Of a DNA stretch of 32,069 nucleotides, positions 24,555 through 31,576 are shown one piece after another. Origin of the DNA: Akkermansia muciniphila. GTDB lineage: Bacteria; Verrucomicrobiota; Verrucomicrobiia; Opitutales; Opitutaceae. The notes below the pieces were generated by a model that was not told the origin of the DNA, did not search any database, and worked only from the letters and a program-made list of their open reading frames with translations. The first letter of the stretch is position 1. Each line of letters begins with the position of its first letter. The position numbers and the translations under genes were made by a program. Where the stretch lies: contig CAMCHD010000006.1 of assembly GCA_945874545.1 (NCBI GenBank), positions 1 to 32,069 of the forward strand, written 5' to 3'.

Positions 24555-25822
24555 CGTCCTCCCCCCAGGGCGGCGGCGAGCGGGCCGTAACAGGTTTGCG
24601 GTGACAACGCCTCCGCGACCGAGTCGCGGACGCGGGTGGCGAGGGCGTCGCGGGCCGCCGGATCGGCCAGCAGGCCTGCGACCGCGGCGGCGAAATCCTC
24701 CGCGGTGTCGGCCGCCGCCAGGGCGCCGCGAAGAAAGGGCGCCCCGTCGAGGGTGGCCGAGGTCGAGACGACCGCGCGGCCGAGGCCCGCGGCCTCGACG
24801 AGCTTGATGTTGAGGCCGGTGGCCCGGAGCAGGGGGATGATCACGACGGCGGCCTCGCGGTAGAACGGGGAGAGATCGGGCACCGGACCGTGGGCGTCCA
24901 CGCCGGCGGGCAGGGGGCGGGGCAGGGCGCGGGCGATGCTGCCGCACAGGTCCAGGCGGGCCCTGGGCACGCGGCGCAGGAGGGCGGGCCAGACCGAGTT
25001 CAGGAACCAGGCGACGCCCTCGATGTTGAACGGGTTGTCGCTGCCGACGAACAGCACGCGGGTGGAGTCGGCGGGGGCGGGTGGCAACGGGGTGGCGGCG
25101 ACCGATTTCGGCGCCAGCACGACGCGGGCGCGGGGCGCGAGGCGCGCGAGCTCGGCGGCGTCGGCGGCGGAAATCGATCCGATCACCTCGGCGGAGGCGA
25201 GCAGGGCGCCCTCGGCCATCGCGGTGATCGCGGGCGCGCCGTCGGCCGGGGCGGAGAGGGCGGCGCGTTTCCAGGCGACGTCGGAGTGAAGGCAGGCGCG
25301 AAGTCCGTGAAAGGACGAAGGGATGGCGGACAGCATCCAGGCGTAGTTGGCGAGCACGACGTCGGGCCGCACGGACGCGATCATCCGGGCGGCGAAAGCG
25401 CGTTCCGCCGCGTCGGCCGGGGCCATCCAGGCGACGTTGGAATCGATCGGGGTGCGCGAGGGCGCGGGGTGGGGGGCCGGCGGCGGGCGGCGGCGGGCGG
25501 TGAACAGTCCCAGTCGGCGGAGGGCGGTTTTGACGCGGTGCTTGGCGCGGGCCTCGAAGGGTTGCCAGTAGACGGCGGGAAAAAGGAGGCCGCGCCCGAG
25601 CGGCCAGGCGCCGGGGGCGCGCAGGCGGACAGATCGGGTGAAATCCCGCGGTGGCGTCCACAGCCCGCGCCAGCGGAGGTGGTCGTGGGGCCGGGTCCAG
25701 GCGATCGTCACGCGAAAATCCCGGGAGGAAAGGTAGGTCAGCAGGTCGAAAAGATAGGCCCCGGCGCCGTCCTCCCACGGGAGAGGCGTGTGGCGCGTGA
25801 TCACGAGCAGGGTTCGGGGCAT
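24551..25822 (-). CDS. GT4-family glycosyltransferase
   Basis: A 423-residue GT-B transferase and the first glycosyltransferase of the operon, 13 bases after the Wzt stop. The N-terminus TLLVITRHTPLPWEDGAGAY provides the Rossmann strand and loop, and a HSDVAWKR element follows mid-protein. The donor domain starts at VLFVGSDNPFNIEGVAWFL, and TGLNIKLVEAAGLGRAVVST is the Glyco_trans_1_4 form of the C-terminal binding loop. An Arg/Pro-rich, poorly conserved stretch at about 110-125 looks like a surface linker. As the gene next to the exporter it might act early or cap the chain; that is a guess from order only. Confidence 0.89.
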   Translation of the reverse strand: MPRTLLVITRHTPLPWEDGAGAYLFDLLTYLSSRDFRVTIAWTRPHDHLRWRGLWTPPRDFTRSVRLRAPGAWPLGRGLLFPAVYWQPFEARAKHRVKTALRRLGLFTARRRPPPAPHPAPSRTPIDSNVAWMAPADAAERAFAARMIASVRPDVVLANYAWMLSAIPSSFHGLRACLHSDVAWKRAALSAPADGAPAITAMAEGALLASAEVIGSISAADAAELARLAPRARVVLAPKSVAATPLPPAPADSTRVLFVGSDNPFNIEGVAWFLNSVWPALLRRVPRARLDLCGSIARALPRPLPAGVDAHGPVPDLSPFYREAAVVIIPLLRATGLNIKLVEAAGLGRAVVSTSATLDGAPFLRGALAAADTAEDFAAAVAGLLADPAARDALATRVRDSVAEALSPQTCYGPLAAALGGGR

Positions 25823-25835
25823 GGCCGGATCGGGC

Positions 25836-27089
25836 TCAGGCGGAGGCGGGGTGGTGGTCGACGGTCGCGCGCAGGCGGCAACCGCCGAAAGCGCGGTCGC
25901 TTTCCCAATCGTTGCGCCCGCCGGGGTGCACTTCCCACAGGGCGAAGTTGTCGACGATATCGCACATGTGGCGTCCCTGGCCGATGGCGGCGTGGCAGTA
26001 GTAGCGGCCGGGTGAAAGGGGCAGCGCCGGGAGCGAGAGCGTGACGGTGTGCAGGCCCGGGTGGAGCCGCAGCGTCCGGCCGTCGGCGTCGCTGTCGAGG
26101 GTCATCACCCGGCTGCCTTCCACGGTGTTGAACGCGATCCCGATCATCCCGGCGTCGATCGTCGAGCGGACCCGCACGGTGAACTCCACCTTCAACGGTT
26201 CGCCGAAAAAGAGGCCGCGTCCGTCGCCGGCGCGGATACGGACGAGGCGGGCCTCCTCGCCGGTGCTGCCCCAGGCGCGGGGCAGGCCATCGGTGTCCAC
26301 ATCCAGATCGCTCGCCCCGGCGTCGCGGTTGTAGTGTTCGATCGCCTCCTCGGCGGGGTAGATGCCGCGCAGCCGGCCGCCCTCGAGCACCACGCAGCGC
26401 TGGCACAGGCGGCGGATCGTGGTCATGGCGTGGCTCACGAAAAGGACGGTGCGACCGTGGCCGCGGGCGATCTCCTGCATGCGGCCGATGCACTTGCGCT
26501 GGAACTGGGCGTCGCCCACGGCGAGCACCTCGTCGATGATCAGGATCTCCGGCTCGAGATGGGCGGCGACGGCGAAGGCCAGCTTCACATACATCCCGCT
26601 CGAGTAACGCTTCACCGGCGTGTCGATGAAACGCTCGATCTCGGCGAAGGCGATGATCTCGTCGAGCTTGGCCGCGATCTCCGGGCGTTTCATGCCGAGG
26701 ATGGCGCCGTTCAGGAACACGTTGTCCCGGCCGCTCAGCTCGGGGTGGAAGCCGGTGCCGACCTCCAGCAGGCTGGCGACGCGGCCGCGCAGGACGGCCT
26801 CGCCCGAGGTGGGCTCGGTGATGCGGCTGAGGATTTTCAGCAGGGTGCTCTTGCCCGCGCCGTTGCGTCCGATGATGCCCACGACCTCGCCGGGCTGGAT
26901 CGAAAAGGACACGTCGCGCAGGGCCCAGAATTCCCGCTCGGCGGGCGCGGTCTCGGGCGTGGTCTCGGGGGTGCGGCCGCTCAGGCGGCGCACCCATTTT
27001 TCCGTCTCCTCCCGGAAGCTGGAGAAACCGAATTCGCCCAGGGCGTAGCGTTTGGATAGGCCGGAAATCTCGATGATGGGGCGGGACAT
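25836..27089 (-). CDS. wzt: ABC transporter ATP-binding protein for polysaccharide export (Wzt type)
   Basis: A 417-residue Wzt-type ATPase. It has Walker A GRNGAGKST (74-82), signature YSSGM (162-166), Walker B ILIIDE (182-187) and the switch His in FVSHA (H220). From about residue 255 a C-terminal beta-rich domain follows (GEPLKVEFTVRVRSTIDAGM, then a GRYYCHAAIGQG segment), like the Wzt-C carbohydrate-binding domain that recognises the finished O-polysaccharide in E. coli O8/O9a and Raoultella. The presence of this domain suggests that a chain with a recognisable terminal structure is exported. ATG 27089 lies 10 bases after the Wzm stop. Wzm and Wzt form the inner-membrane exporter. Confidence 0.96.
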   Translation of the reverse strand: MSRPIIEISGLSKRYALGEFGFSSFREETEKWVRRLSGRTPETTPETAPAEREFWALRDVSFSIQPGEVVGIIGRNGAGKSTLLKILSRITEPTSGEAVLRGRVASLLEVGTGFHPELSGRDNVFLNGAILGMKRPEIAAKLDEIIAFAEIERFIDTPVKRYSSGMYVKLAFAVAAHLEPEILIIDEVLAVGDAQFQRKCIGRMQEIARGHGRTVLFVSHAMTTIRRLCQRCVVLEGGRLRGIYPAEEAIEHYNRDAGASDLDVDTDGLPRAWGSTGEEARLVRIRAGDGRGLFFGEPLKVEFTVRVRSTIDAGMIGIAFNTVEGSRVMTLDSDADGRTLRLHPGLHTVTLSLPALPLSPGRYYCHAAIGQGRHMCDIVDNFALWEVHPGGRNDWESDRAFGGCRLRATVDHHPASA

Positions 27090-27099
27090 GGAAGGGGCC

Positions 27100-27957
27100 T
27101 CAGGCGTAATCGATAAAATCGCGGGCCAGGCGCTGGTAGAAGCCGACGCCGACCACGAGCACGACGAGCGTCACGGCCACGGACAGGGCGTAGGCGCCGG
27201 GCTGGACGCCGGACGTGCCGAGCAGGGTGGCGCGGAAGGCCTCGATGACGGGCGCGACGGGGTTCACCGCCGCCAGCCAGCGCCAGCGTTCGGGGATTTG
27301 CGAGATGGGGTAGATCACCGGGGTCACATACAACAGCAGGTTCAGGAAAAACGGGGCGACCTGTTGGAAGTCGCGGTATTTCGCGGTCACGGCGGAGAGG
27401 AGCAGGCCGGAGCCGAGGGCGAGCAGTCCCAGGTGGAGGAACAACAAGGGCAGAAGCAGGGCGCCCCAGCCCGGGCGGGCCGCGAACTCCGGGTTTTTCA
27501 GCACGGTGAAGACAAACATCGCGGTAAACGTGAACAACTGGACGCCGGCGGCGGCGAGATTGGACACCGCGAGGGCGAGCGGCACGACGAGGCGGGGAAA
27601 GTAGACTTTGCTGAACAGGCCGTAGTTGCCGCGCAGGGTGTTGCTGGTGGCGTTCAGGGTCTGGTTAAAATAATTCCACCCGAGCAGACCGCAGAGGTAA
27701 AAAAGCGAGGGCGGGATGCCGTCGGTGGCCACGCCGAGCACGCGCCCGAAGACGAAGCCGAACACCACGGCGGTGACCACCGGGGTGACCATGGCCCAGG
27801 CGGGGCCGAGGATGGTCTGTTTGTAGCGCGCGACAAAATCCCGCCGGACGAGCAGCACGAGCAGGTCGCGGTAGTCGATCAGGCCGCGCCAATCGAGCCA
27901 GAGCCAGCCGTTGCGGGCGCGGATGCGGATCTCGATTTCGGGCGGGGCGGAGGACAT
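27100..27957 (-). CDS. wzm: ABC-2 type polysaccharide transporter permease (Wzm type)
   Basis: A 285-residue permease with about six membrane helices. The cytoplasmic N-terminal amphipathic part ends in the family motif RRDFVARYKQTILGPAWAMV (about 38-57). Other typical spots are LLGWNYFNQTLNATSNTL and KYRDFQQVAPFFL, where the second half begins, and SQIPERWRWLAAVNPVAPVI before the last helices. It pairs with the Wzt ATPase downstream to export lipid-linked glycan. The longer frame to 28539 is antisense-like through the regulator; ATG 27957 lies 11 bases after the regulator stop and fits the family start. Confidence 0.95.
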   Translation of the reverse strand: MSSAPPEIEIRIRARNGWLWLDWRGLIDYRDLLVLLVRRDFVARYKQTILGPAWAMVTPVVTAVVFGFVFGRVLGVATDGIPPSLFYLCGLLGWNYFNQTLNATSNTLRGNYGLFSKVYFPRLVVPLALAVSNLAAAGVQLFTFTAMFVFTVLKNPEFAARPGWGALLLPLLFLHLGLLALGSGLLLSAVTAKYRDFQQVAPFFLNLLLYVTPVIYPISQIPERWRWLAAVNPVAPVIEAFRATLLGTSGVQPGAYALSVAVTLVVLVVGVGFYQRLARDFIDYA

Positions 27958-27968
27958 GCGGGGAAAAA

Positions 27969-28520
27969 TCAGCTCAGCACGCGGGTGAGGACGGGCAGGA
28001 GGGCGGCGCCCTTGCGGCGCCAGTTCTCCAGCTTTTGCACCCGGGCGCGGAGCACGGCGGCCTCGGCGCGGGACAGGCCCTTGCCGGCGGAGATCTCCGC
28101 CCCCACCCGGTCGAGCCGCTGGCGGCCGTGTTCGAGGTGCGGGCTGATGCGGTCGCGCAGCAGCCCGCCGACCAGGGTGCGCAGCTCCGTCTCGGGTTCG
28201 AAATACTCGCGACGGTCGTCGGGCAGACCGGCCGCGCGGATGGCGCCGAGGCTCCTCAGGGTGCGCAGCCCCTGGCTGACCGAACCCTTGCTGAGGGCGA
28301 GGCGATCCACGATGTCCTGAAACGACAGCGGGCGTGGCGAGGCGTAGAGCACGCCGTAGATCTCGCCGAGGGAGCGCGGAACGCCGAGCGCCTCCGCGGC
28401 GGCGACAAAAAGCTCGATAAAGCGCGCCTGCACCGGCTCGAGCGCGGGCGGGGTCGCGCTCACCGCGCCGGCCGCGGACGGCGCGGCGGGAGGTGGCGAG
28501 GACGAGGCGGAGGTGGGCAC
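27969..28520 (-). CDS. GbsR/MarR-family transcriptional regulator
   Basis: A 183-residue winged-helix protein and the first gene of the export operon. After a flexible Ser/Pro/Ala tail (1-27), the domain starts with QARFIELFVAAAEALGVPRS. The helix-turn-helix is LSFQDIVDRLALSKGSVSQGLRTLRSLGAI (about 65-94, given here only as a motif description), and the wing is LPDDRREYFEP. A C-terminal helix (AEAAVLRARVQKLENW) probably makes the dimer. GbsR-type regulators bind inverted repeats and often control their own operon. The start is a GTG at 28520 with no Shine-Dalgarno sequence; the palindrome at 28531-28554 lies directly upstream, which would give autoregulation. The effector is unknown. Confidence 0.88.
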   Translation of the reverse strand: MPTSASSSPPPAAPSAAGAVSATPPALEPVQARFIELFVAAAEALGVPRSLGEIYGVLYASPRPLSFQDIVDRLALSKGSVSQGLRTLRSLGAIRAAGLPDDRREYFEPETELRTLVGGLLRDRISPHLEHGRQRLDRVGAEISAGKGLSRAEAAVLRARVQKLENWRRKGAALLPVLTRVLS

Positions 28521-28650
28521 GACGGGAGATTTTGTTCAAAAAAAAATGAACAAATCAGGAGGGTCAAGGGGCAATGTCCGGCGCGCGGGGGGCGCGCCGG
28601 CGGCGTGTTTTCGCCTTTCGGTCGCGGCGGCCGGTGGCGAGGATCGGGGC
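28521..28650. promoter_or_regulatory. Divergent promoter region of the export operon and the ligase-like gene
   Basis: This 130-base gap is the only clearly AT-enriched intergenic stretch in front of the 25-kb minus-strand operon. On the minus strand a -35-like TTGACC lies at 28567-28562; a -10 would fall inside the T-run of the palindrome, but no good hexamer is visible. No confident plus-strand promoter is seen. The remainder (28571-28640) is GC-rich without recognisable signals, apart from an AGGA about ten bases before the ATG at 28651. Confidence 0.5.
28531..28554. promoter_or_regulatory. Perfect inverted repeat, probable operator of the GbsR/MarR regulator
   Basis: TTTGTTCA (28531-28538) and TGAACAAA (28547-28554) are perfect 8-base arms around eight A residues, in an AT-rich island of an otherwise very GC-rich window. 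The site ends 11 bases upstream of the regulator GTG and lies between the divergent regulator and ligase-like genes. Arm length, symmetry and position fit a dimeric winged-helix operator. Binding by this regulator is inferred. Confidence 0.7.
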
Positions 28651-30054
28651 ATGAGACCCGTCTCCCGCGCCCGCGAACGTGAAGCCGAGCCCGTTCCCGG
28701 GGCGGCGGAAAAGGTGGCGGTGGGCGGGGCGTGGTTGACGGTGGCGTTGACCACCTGGGGTTTCGCGGGGCGGGCGTCCTGGGCGCCCTTTGCGTTTACC
28801 TGCTGCGCGGCGGCGACGGCGTTGTTGACCGCGTGGTGCGTTTGGCGGGAGGGCTTGCGGGTGAAGGTCGGGCCCTTTGTGCCGCTCGGCCTCCTGCTGG
28901 CCTACGTCGGCGTGGGGCTGCTCAATCCCAGCCACTACCGGGATGGCGGCGCGCTGGTGGTGTGGGTGAGGCGCGCGGACTGGATCGAGTGGCTGCCCTC
29001 CACGGTGGATCGCGTCGCGACGCTGGGCGCGGTGTTGCCCTGGGCGGCGGCGCTGGCCCTGGGCGGGGCGCTGCGGCAGGCGCGTCTGGGGCGGACGGCG
29101 ACGCGGTGGTTGTGGGCGGCGCTCCTCGCGCACGGGCTGGTGGTCGCCTTGGTCGGCGCATATTTTTTCGTCACCCGCGATCCCCGGATGCTGGGTTTCG
29201 TGGTGGCGCGGCACGGGTATCACTTTTCCTCCTTTGTCTACCGCAACCACTGGGCGGCCTACGCGGTCTTGTTGATGGCGGTGGGCTTGGGTTTCGCCTT
29301 CTCGGCCCTGCGGCGGTGGCGGGCGGGGGGCGGGCCGGCGGACCGGGCCTTGGCGGGCTTCGGGGCGGCGGTTCTGCTGGCGGTCACGATTCCGATGCCG
29401 GGGTCGCGGTCGGGGACGGTGATGGCGCTCGGTTTGCTTGGCGCGGCCCTGCTCGGCATCGCCTGGCTGGGCCGGAGGCAGGCGGGGCGACGGGGGGATG
29501 ACGAAGGCCGAGGGGCCAAGCTCTGGGCGATCGCGGGCTTTGTCGCGGTGGTGCTCGTGGCGGGGGCCTTTTTTAACCGCGGCCAGGTGCGCGAGCACTG
29601 GGGGCGGACGGTGCGCGAGGTCTCGGGTCTGGCGCAGGGCGCGGAAAATCTGCGCGTTTCCCTGACCCGGGACACGGTGCGGATGGCGCTGGACCGGCCG
29701 GTCTGGGGCTGGGGTCTGGGCTCCTACCTCATCGTGTTTCCCCAGTATCAGGGGGATTATCTCCGCGACTCGCGGGGGCGCATCACCAGCAAGCTGGTCC
29801 ATGCCCACAACGACTGGGCGCAGATCTGGGCCGAACTCGGTCTGGTCGGCGGAGCGATTCTCTGGATCCCGGCGGGCTGGCTCGGGTGGCGTGTTTTCCG
29901 CACCCGCGGCGTGGGCGTGCGTTGGACGGCGGGCGGGCTGGGCCTGATCGCGGTCTACGGGCTGGTGGATTTTCCGGCGCACTGCCCGGCGGTGTTGTTC
30001 CTCGGCGTGACGCTCCTCGCCAGCGCGGCGGAGCCGTCCGAGCGGCGCGAGTAG
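28651..30054 (+). CDS. O-antigen ligase/polymerase (Wzy_C/WaaL-type) membrane protein
   Basis: A 467-residue protein with about ten to twelve membrane helices. The key periplasmic-loop signature is SKLVHAHNDWAQIWAELGLV with H384/H386-N-D and the E-LG-V-G continuation, the hallmark of the Wzy_C family (O-antigen ligase, polymerases and related). Other parts are SFVYRNHWAAYAVLLMAVGL and IPMPGSRSGTVMALGLLG, matching the conserved RNH and SRS motifs. It would transfer or polymerise undecaprenyl-linked glycan at the periplasmic face. ATG 28651, preceded by GAGGATCGG, is preferred over an in-frame start near 28513 that would cover the operator. It diverges from the regulator and converges with ftsY. 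Confidence 0.9.
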   Translation: MRPVSRAREREAEPVPGAAEKVAVGGAWLTVALTTWGFAGRASWAPFAFTCCAAATALLTAWCVWREGLRVKVGPFVPLGLLLAYVGVGLLNPSHYRDGGALVVWVRRADWIEWLPSTVDRVATLGAVLPWAAALALGGALRQARLGRTATRWLWAALLAHGLVVALVGAYFFVTRDPRMLGFVVARHGYHFSSFVYRNHWAAYAVLLMAVGLGFAFSALRRWRAGGGPADRALAGFGAAVLLAVTIPMPGSRSGTVMALGLLGAALLGIAWLGRRQAGRRGDDEGRGAKLWAIAGFVAVVLVAGAFFNRGQVREHWGRTVREVSGLAQGAENLRVSLTRDTVRMALDRPVWGWGLGSYLIVFPQYQGDYLRDSRGRITSKLVHAHNDWAQIWAELGLVGGAILWIPAGWLGWRVFRTRGVGVRWTAGGLGLIAVYGLVDFPAHCPAVLFLGVTLLASAAEPSERRE

Positions 30055-30056
30055 GG

Positions 30057-30072
30057 CGGGGCGCGCGCCCCG
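30057..30072. terminator. GC palindrome between convergent genes, possible bidirectional terminator
   Basis: A perfect 16-base palindrome, CGGGGCGCGCGCCCCG, lies three bases after the ligase-like stop and ten bases before the ftsY stop codon. It can form a strong stem in RNA from either strand, though with almost no loop and no following U tract, so it would be an atypical terminator. Confidence 0.4.
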
Positions 30073-30081
30073 GCCTCCGGC

Positions 30082-31011
30082 TCAGGCTTCGAGGCCGAAC
30101 ACGGCGCGTGCGTAGGCCTCGGGGGCGAAGGGCTGCAGGTCCTCCTTTTGCTCGCCCAGGCCGACGTAGTGGATGGGCAACTTCAATGCGCGCCAGATGC
30201 CGACGACGGCGCCGCCGCGGCTGGTGCCGTCGAGCTTGGTCACGACCAGGCCGGTGAGGCCGAAACTTTTGTGGAAGACGCGGGCCTGCTCGATGGAGTT
30301 GCTGCCGAGCGAGCCGTCGACCACGAGCCAGGCGAAGTGGGGGGCGGAGGGGTCGAGTTTTTGCAGCACGCGGCGGATCTTGGCCAGTTCCTGCATGAGG
30401 TTGTCCTTGGTGTGGAGTCGGCCGGCGGTGTCGATGATCACGACGTCCTTGCCCCGGCTCTTGCCCGCCTGGAGGGCGTCGAAGGCGACGGCGGCGGCGT
30501 CGGCGCCGGTGTGGCTGGCGACGACATCGAGCCCGAGGCGGTCGGCCCAGGTCTTCAGCTGCTCGACGGCGGCGGCGCGGAAGGTGTCGCACGCGGCGAC
30601 GAGCACGGACTTGCCCTCCTGCTGCAGGGACCAGGCGAGTTTGGCGGTGGTGGTGGTCTTGCCGGAGCCGTTCACCCCGATCATCACCACGACGGCGGGC
30701 GAGCCGTCGGGGCGGCGCCGGAGATCGGGTGCGCCGGCGCTTCCGGCGAGGACGCGGGTGAGCACGGCGGCGCCGAGTTCGGCGGCCTGTTTGCCCTTGA
30801 GTTCGGGGTCCTTGCGGTAGGCCTCCTTGATCTCGGCGAGGATCTCGCCGGTGGTCTCGACGCCGAAGTCGGCCGTGATGAGGGCTTCCTCCAGCTCCTC
30901 CAGCGAGGAGGCGTCGATGCGTCGGCCGCCGAAGAGGGAGCGGGTGGTGCCGGCGATGGCGGCGACGGTCTTGGCGAGTCCGTCGCGGAATTTTTTGAAT
31001 AGGCCAAACAT
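30082..31011 (-). CDS. ftsY: Signal recognition particle receptor FtsY
   Basis: A 309-residue SRP GTPase that docks SRP-ribosome complexes at the membrane for co-translational insertion. It has the NG domain with almost no acidic A domain: N-domain 1-100, G1 GVNGSGKTT (112-120), DTFRAAA (142-148), DTAGR (194-198), TKLDGTSRGG (258-267) and GLGE (284-287). The N-terminal MFGLFKKFRDGLAK is an amphipathic membrane-binding helix. The motif normally read DATTGQNA in FtsY is VDGSLGSNS here (231-239). ATG 31011 is the only sensible start; upstream lie short imperfect repeats. It is oriented like nusB but separated from it by the GxxExxY gene. Confidence 0.97.
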   Translation of the reverse strand: MFGLFKKFRDGLAKTVAAIAGTTRSLFGGRRIDASSLEELEEALITADFGVETTGEILAEIKEAYRKDPELKGKQAAELGAAVLTRVLAGSAGAPDLRRRPDGSPAVVVMIGVNGSGKTTTTAKLAWSLQQEGKSVLVAACDTFRAAAVEQLKTWADRLGLDVVASHTGADAAAVAFDALQAGKSRGKDVVIIDTAGRLHTKDNLMQELAKIRRVLQKLDPSAPHFAWLVVDGSLGSNSIEQARVFHKSFGLTGLVVTKLDGTSRGGAVVGIWRALKLPIHYVGLGEQKEDLQPFAPEAYARAVFGLEA

Positions 31012-31013
31012 TT

Positions 31014-31137
31014 ATGTGGAAGACTGGAAACGGAAGGGGGCGGATGGGGAAGACGGGAAACGGAAAGGGAATGTGGAAGGCTGGAAGTGGGCAGGAAGTT
31101 AAATTCGGTGAATGTGGAAGGCTGGAAACGGAAGGGA
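31014..31137 (+). repeat. Four imperfect direct repeats upstream of ftsY
   Basis: Four units of about 21-26 bases start at 31014, 31044, 31071 and 31112. Each begins ATGTGGAAG or ATGGGGAAG, continues with an (A/G)C(T/G)GGAA core and ends in a GGAAGGG-type purine run; the third is shortened. The purine-rich strand is plus. They fill nearly all of the 137-base gap between ftsY and the GxxExxY gene. Confidence 0.7.
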
Positions 31138-31148
31138 AGGGAACGGGC

Positions 31149-31529
31149 TTATTGGCGGCCGGGGCCCACGCGTTTGATGGTGAGGGGGTGGGTGGCGATG
31201 TTGAGGATCATGCCTTCGGCGAGACGGGCGGCTTTCATTTGTGAACGGGCGATGGCGAAAAAGATATCCTCCAGGTCGCGCACGGCCTTCAACTCGACGA
31301 GAAAAACGCCTTCGACGACCAAATCCAAGCGGTGCTCGCCGACCTCGATGTCGCGATGGAGGATGCGGACGGGCTTTTGCTGTTCGAAGCGCAGACCCCG
31401 CGCGGCCAGTTCCACGCAAAGCGCGTTTTCATAAACTTTCTCCACGAAACCAGGCCCTAGCGCGGTGTGCACCGCGAGGGCCGCGGCGATGATTCTTTCG
31501 CTGAGGTCGCGGTGTCCGAGATCGGTCAT
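31149..31529 (-). CDS. GxxExxY protein (PD-(D/E)XK nuclease superfamily)
   Basis: A 126-residue protein of the GxxExxY family. The name-giving motif is GPGFVEKVYE (25-34; G27, E30, Y33). The nuclease-like core is EHRLDLVVEGVFLVELKAV with D69 and E79-L-K81, the D...ExK pattern of the PD-(D/E)XK fold, then the conserved QMKAARLAEGMILNIA near the end. These proteins are multicopy in Verrucomicrobia and Planctomycetes and have no settled function; nuclease activity is inferred from fold. ATG 31529 is immediately preceded by a GGAAA and by an inverted copy of the repeats that follow the gene, so it may be a small mobile cassette set between ftsY and nusB. Confidence 0.88.
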   Translation of the reverse strand: MTDLGHRDLSERIIAAALAVHTALGPGFVEKVYENALCVELAARGLRFEQQKPVRILHRDIEVGEHRLDLVVEGVFLVELKAVRDLEDIFFAIARSQMKAARLAEGMILNIATHPLTIKRVGPGRQ

Positions 31530-31530
31530 T

Positions 31531-31554
31531 TTCCAGATTTCCCGCTTTCCACAT
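31531..31554 (-). repeat. Inverted copy of the ftsY-side repeat, upstream of the GxxExxY gene
   Basis: On the minus strand this reads ATGTGGAAAGCGGGAAATCT and so on, matching the units at 31014-31137 over their first ~18 bases with about three differences. It lies in opposite orientation on the other side of the GxxExxY gene, so the gene is bracketed by inverted-type repeats. Confidence 0.55.
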
Positions 31555-31576
31555 CGAAGCCGGCTGAGACCGATCC

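Noticed and set aside
28539-28546. Run of A residues as a terminator tail
   Set aside because: No GC stem adjoins it, and it is the spacer of a symmetric repeat between two divergent starts; an operator fits better.
28513-28650. Earlier start for the plus-strand ligase-like protein
   Set aside because: It would run through the palindrome and add non-membrane residues with an AT-rich codon stretch (many Lys/Asn) unlike the rest; ATG 28651 has a plausible AGGA upstream.
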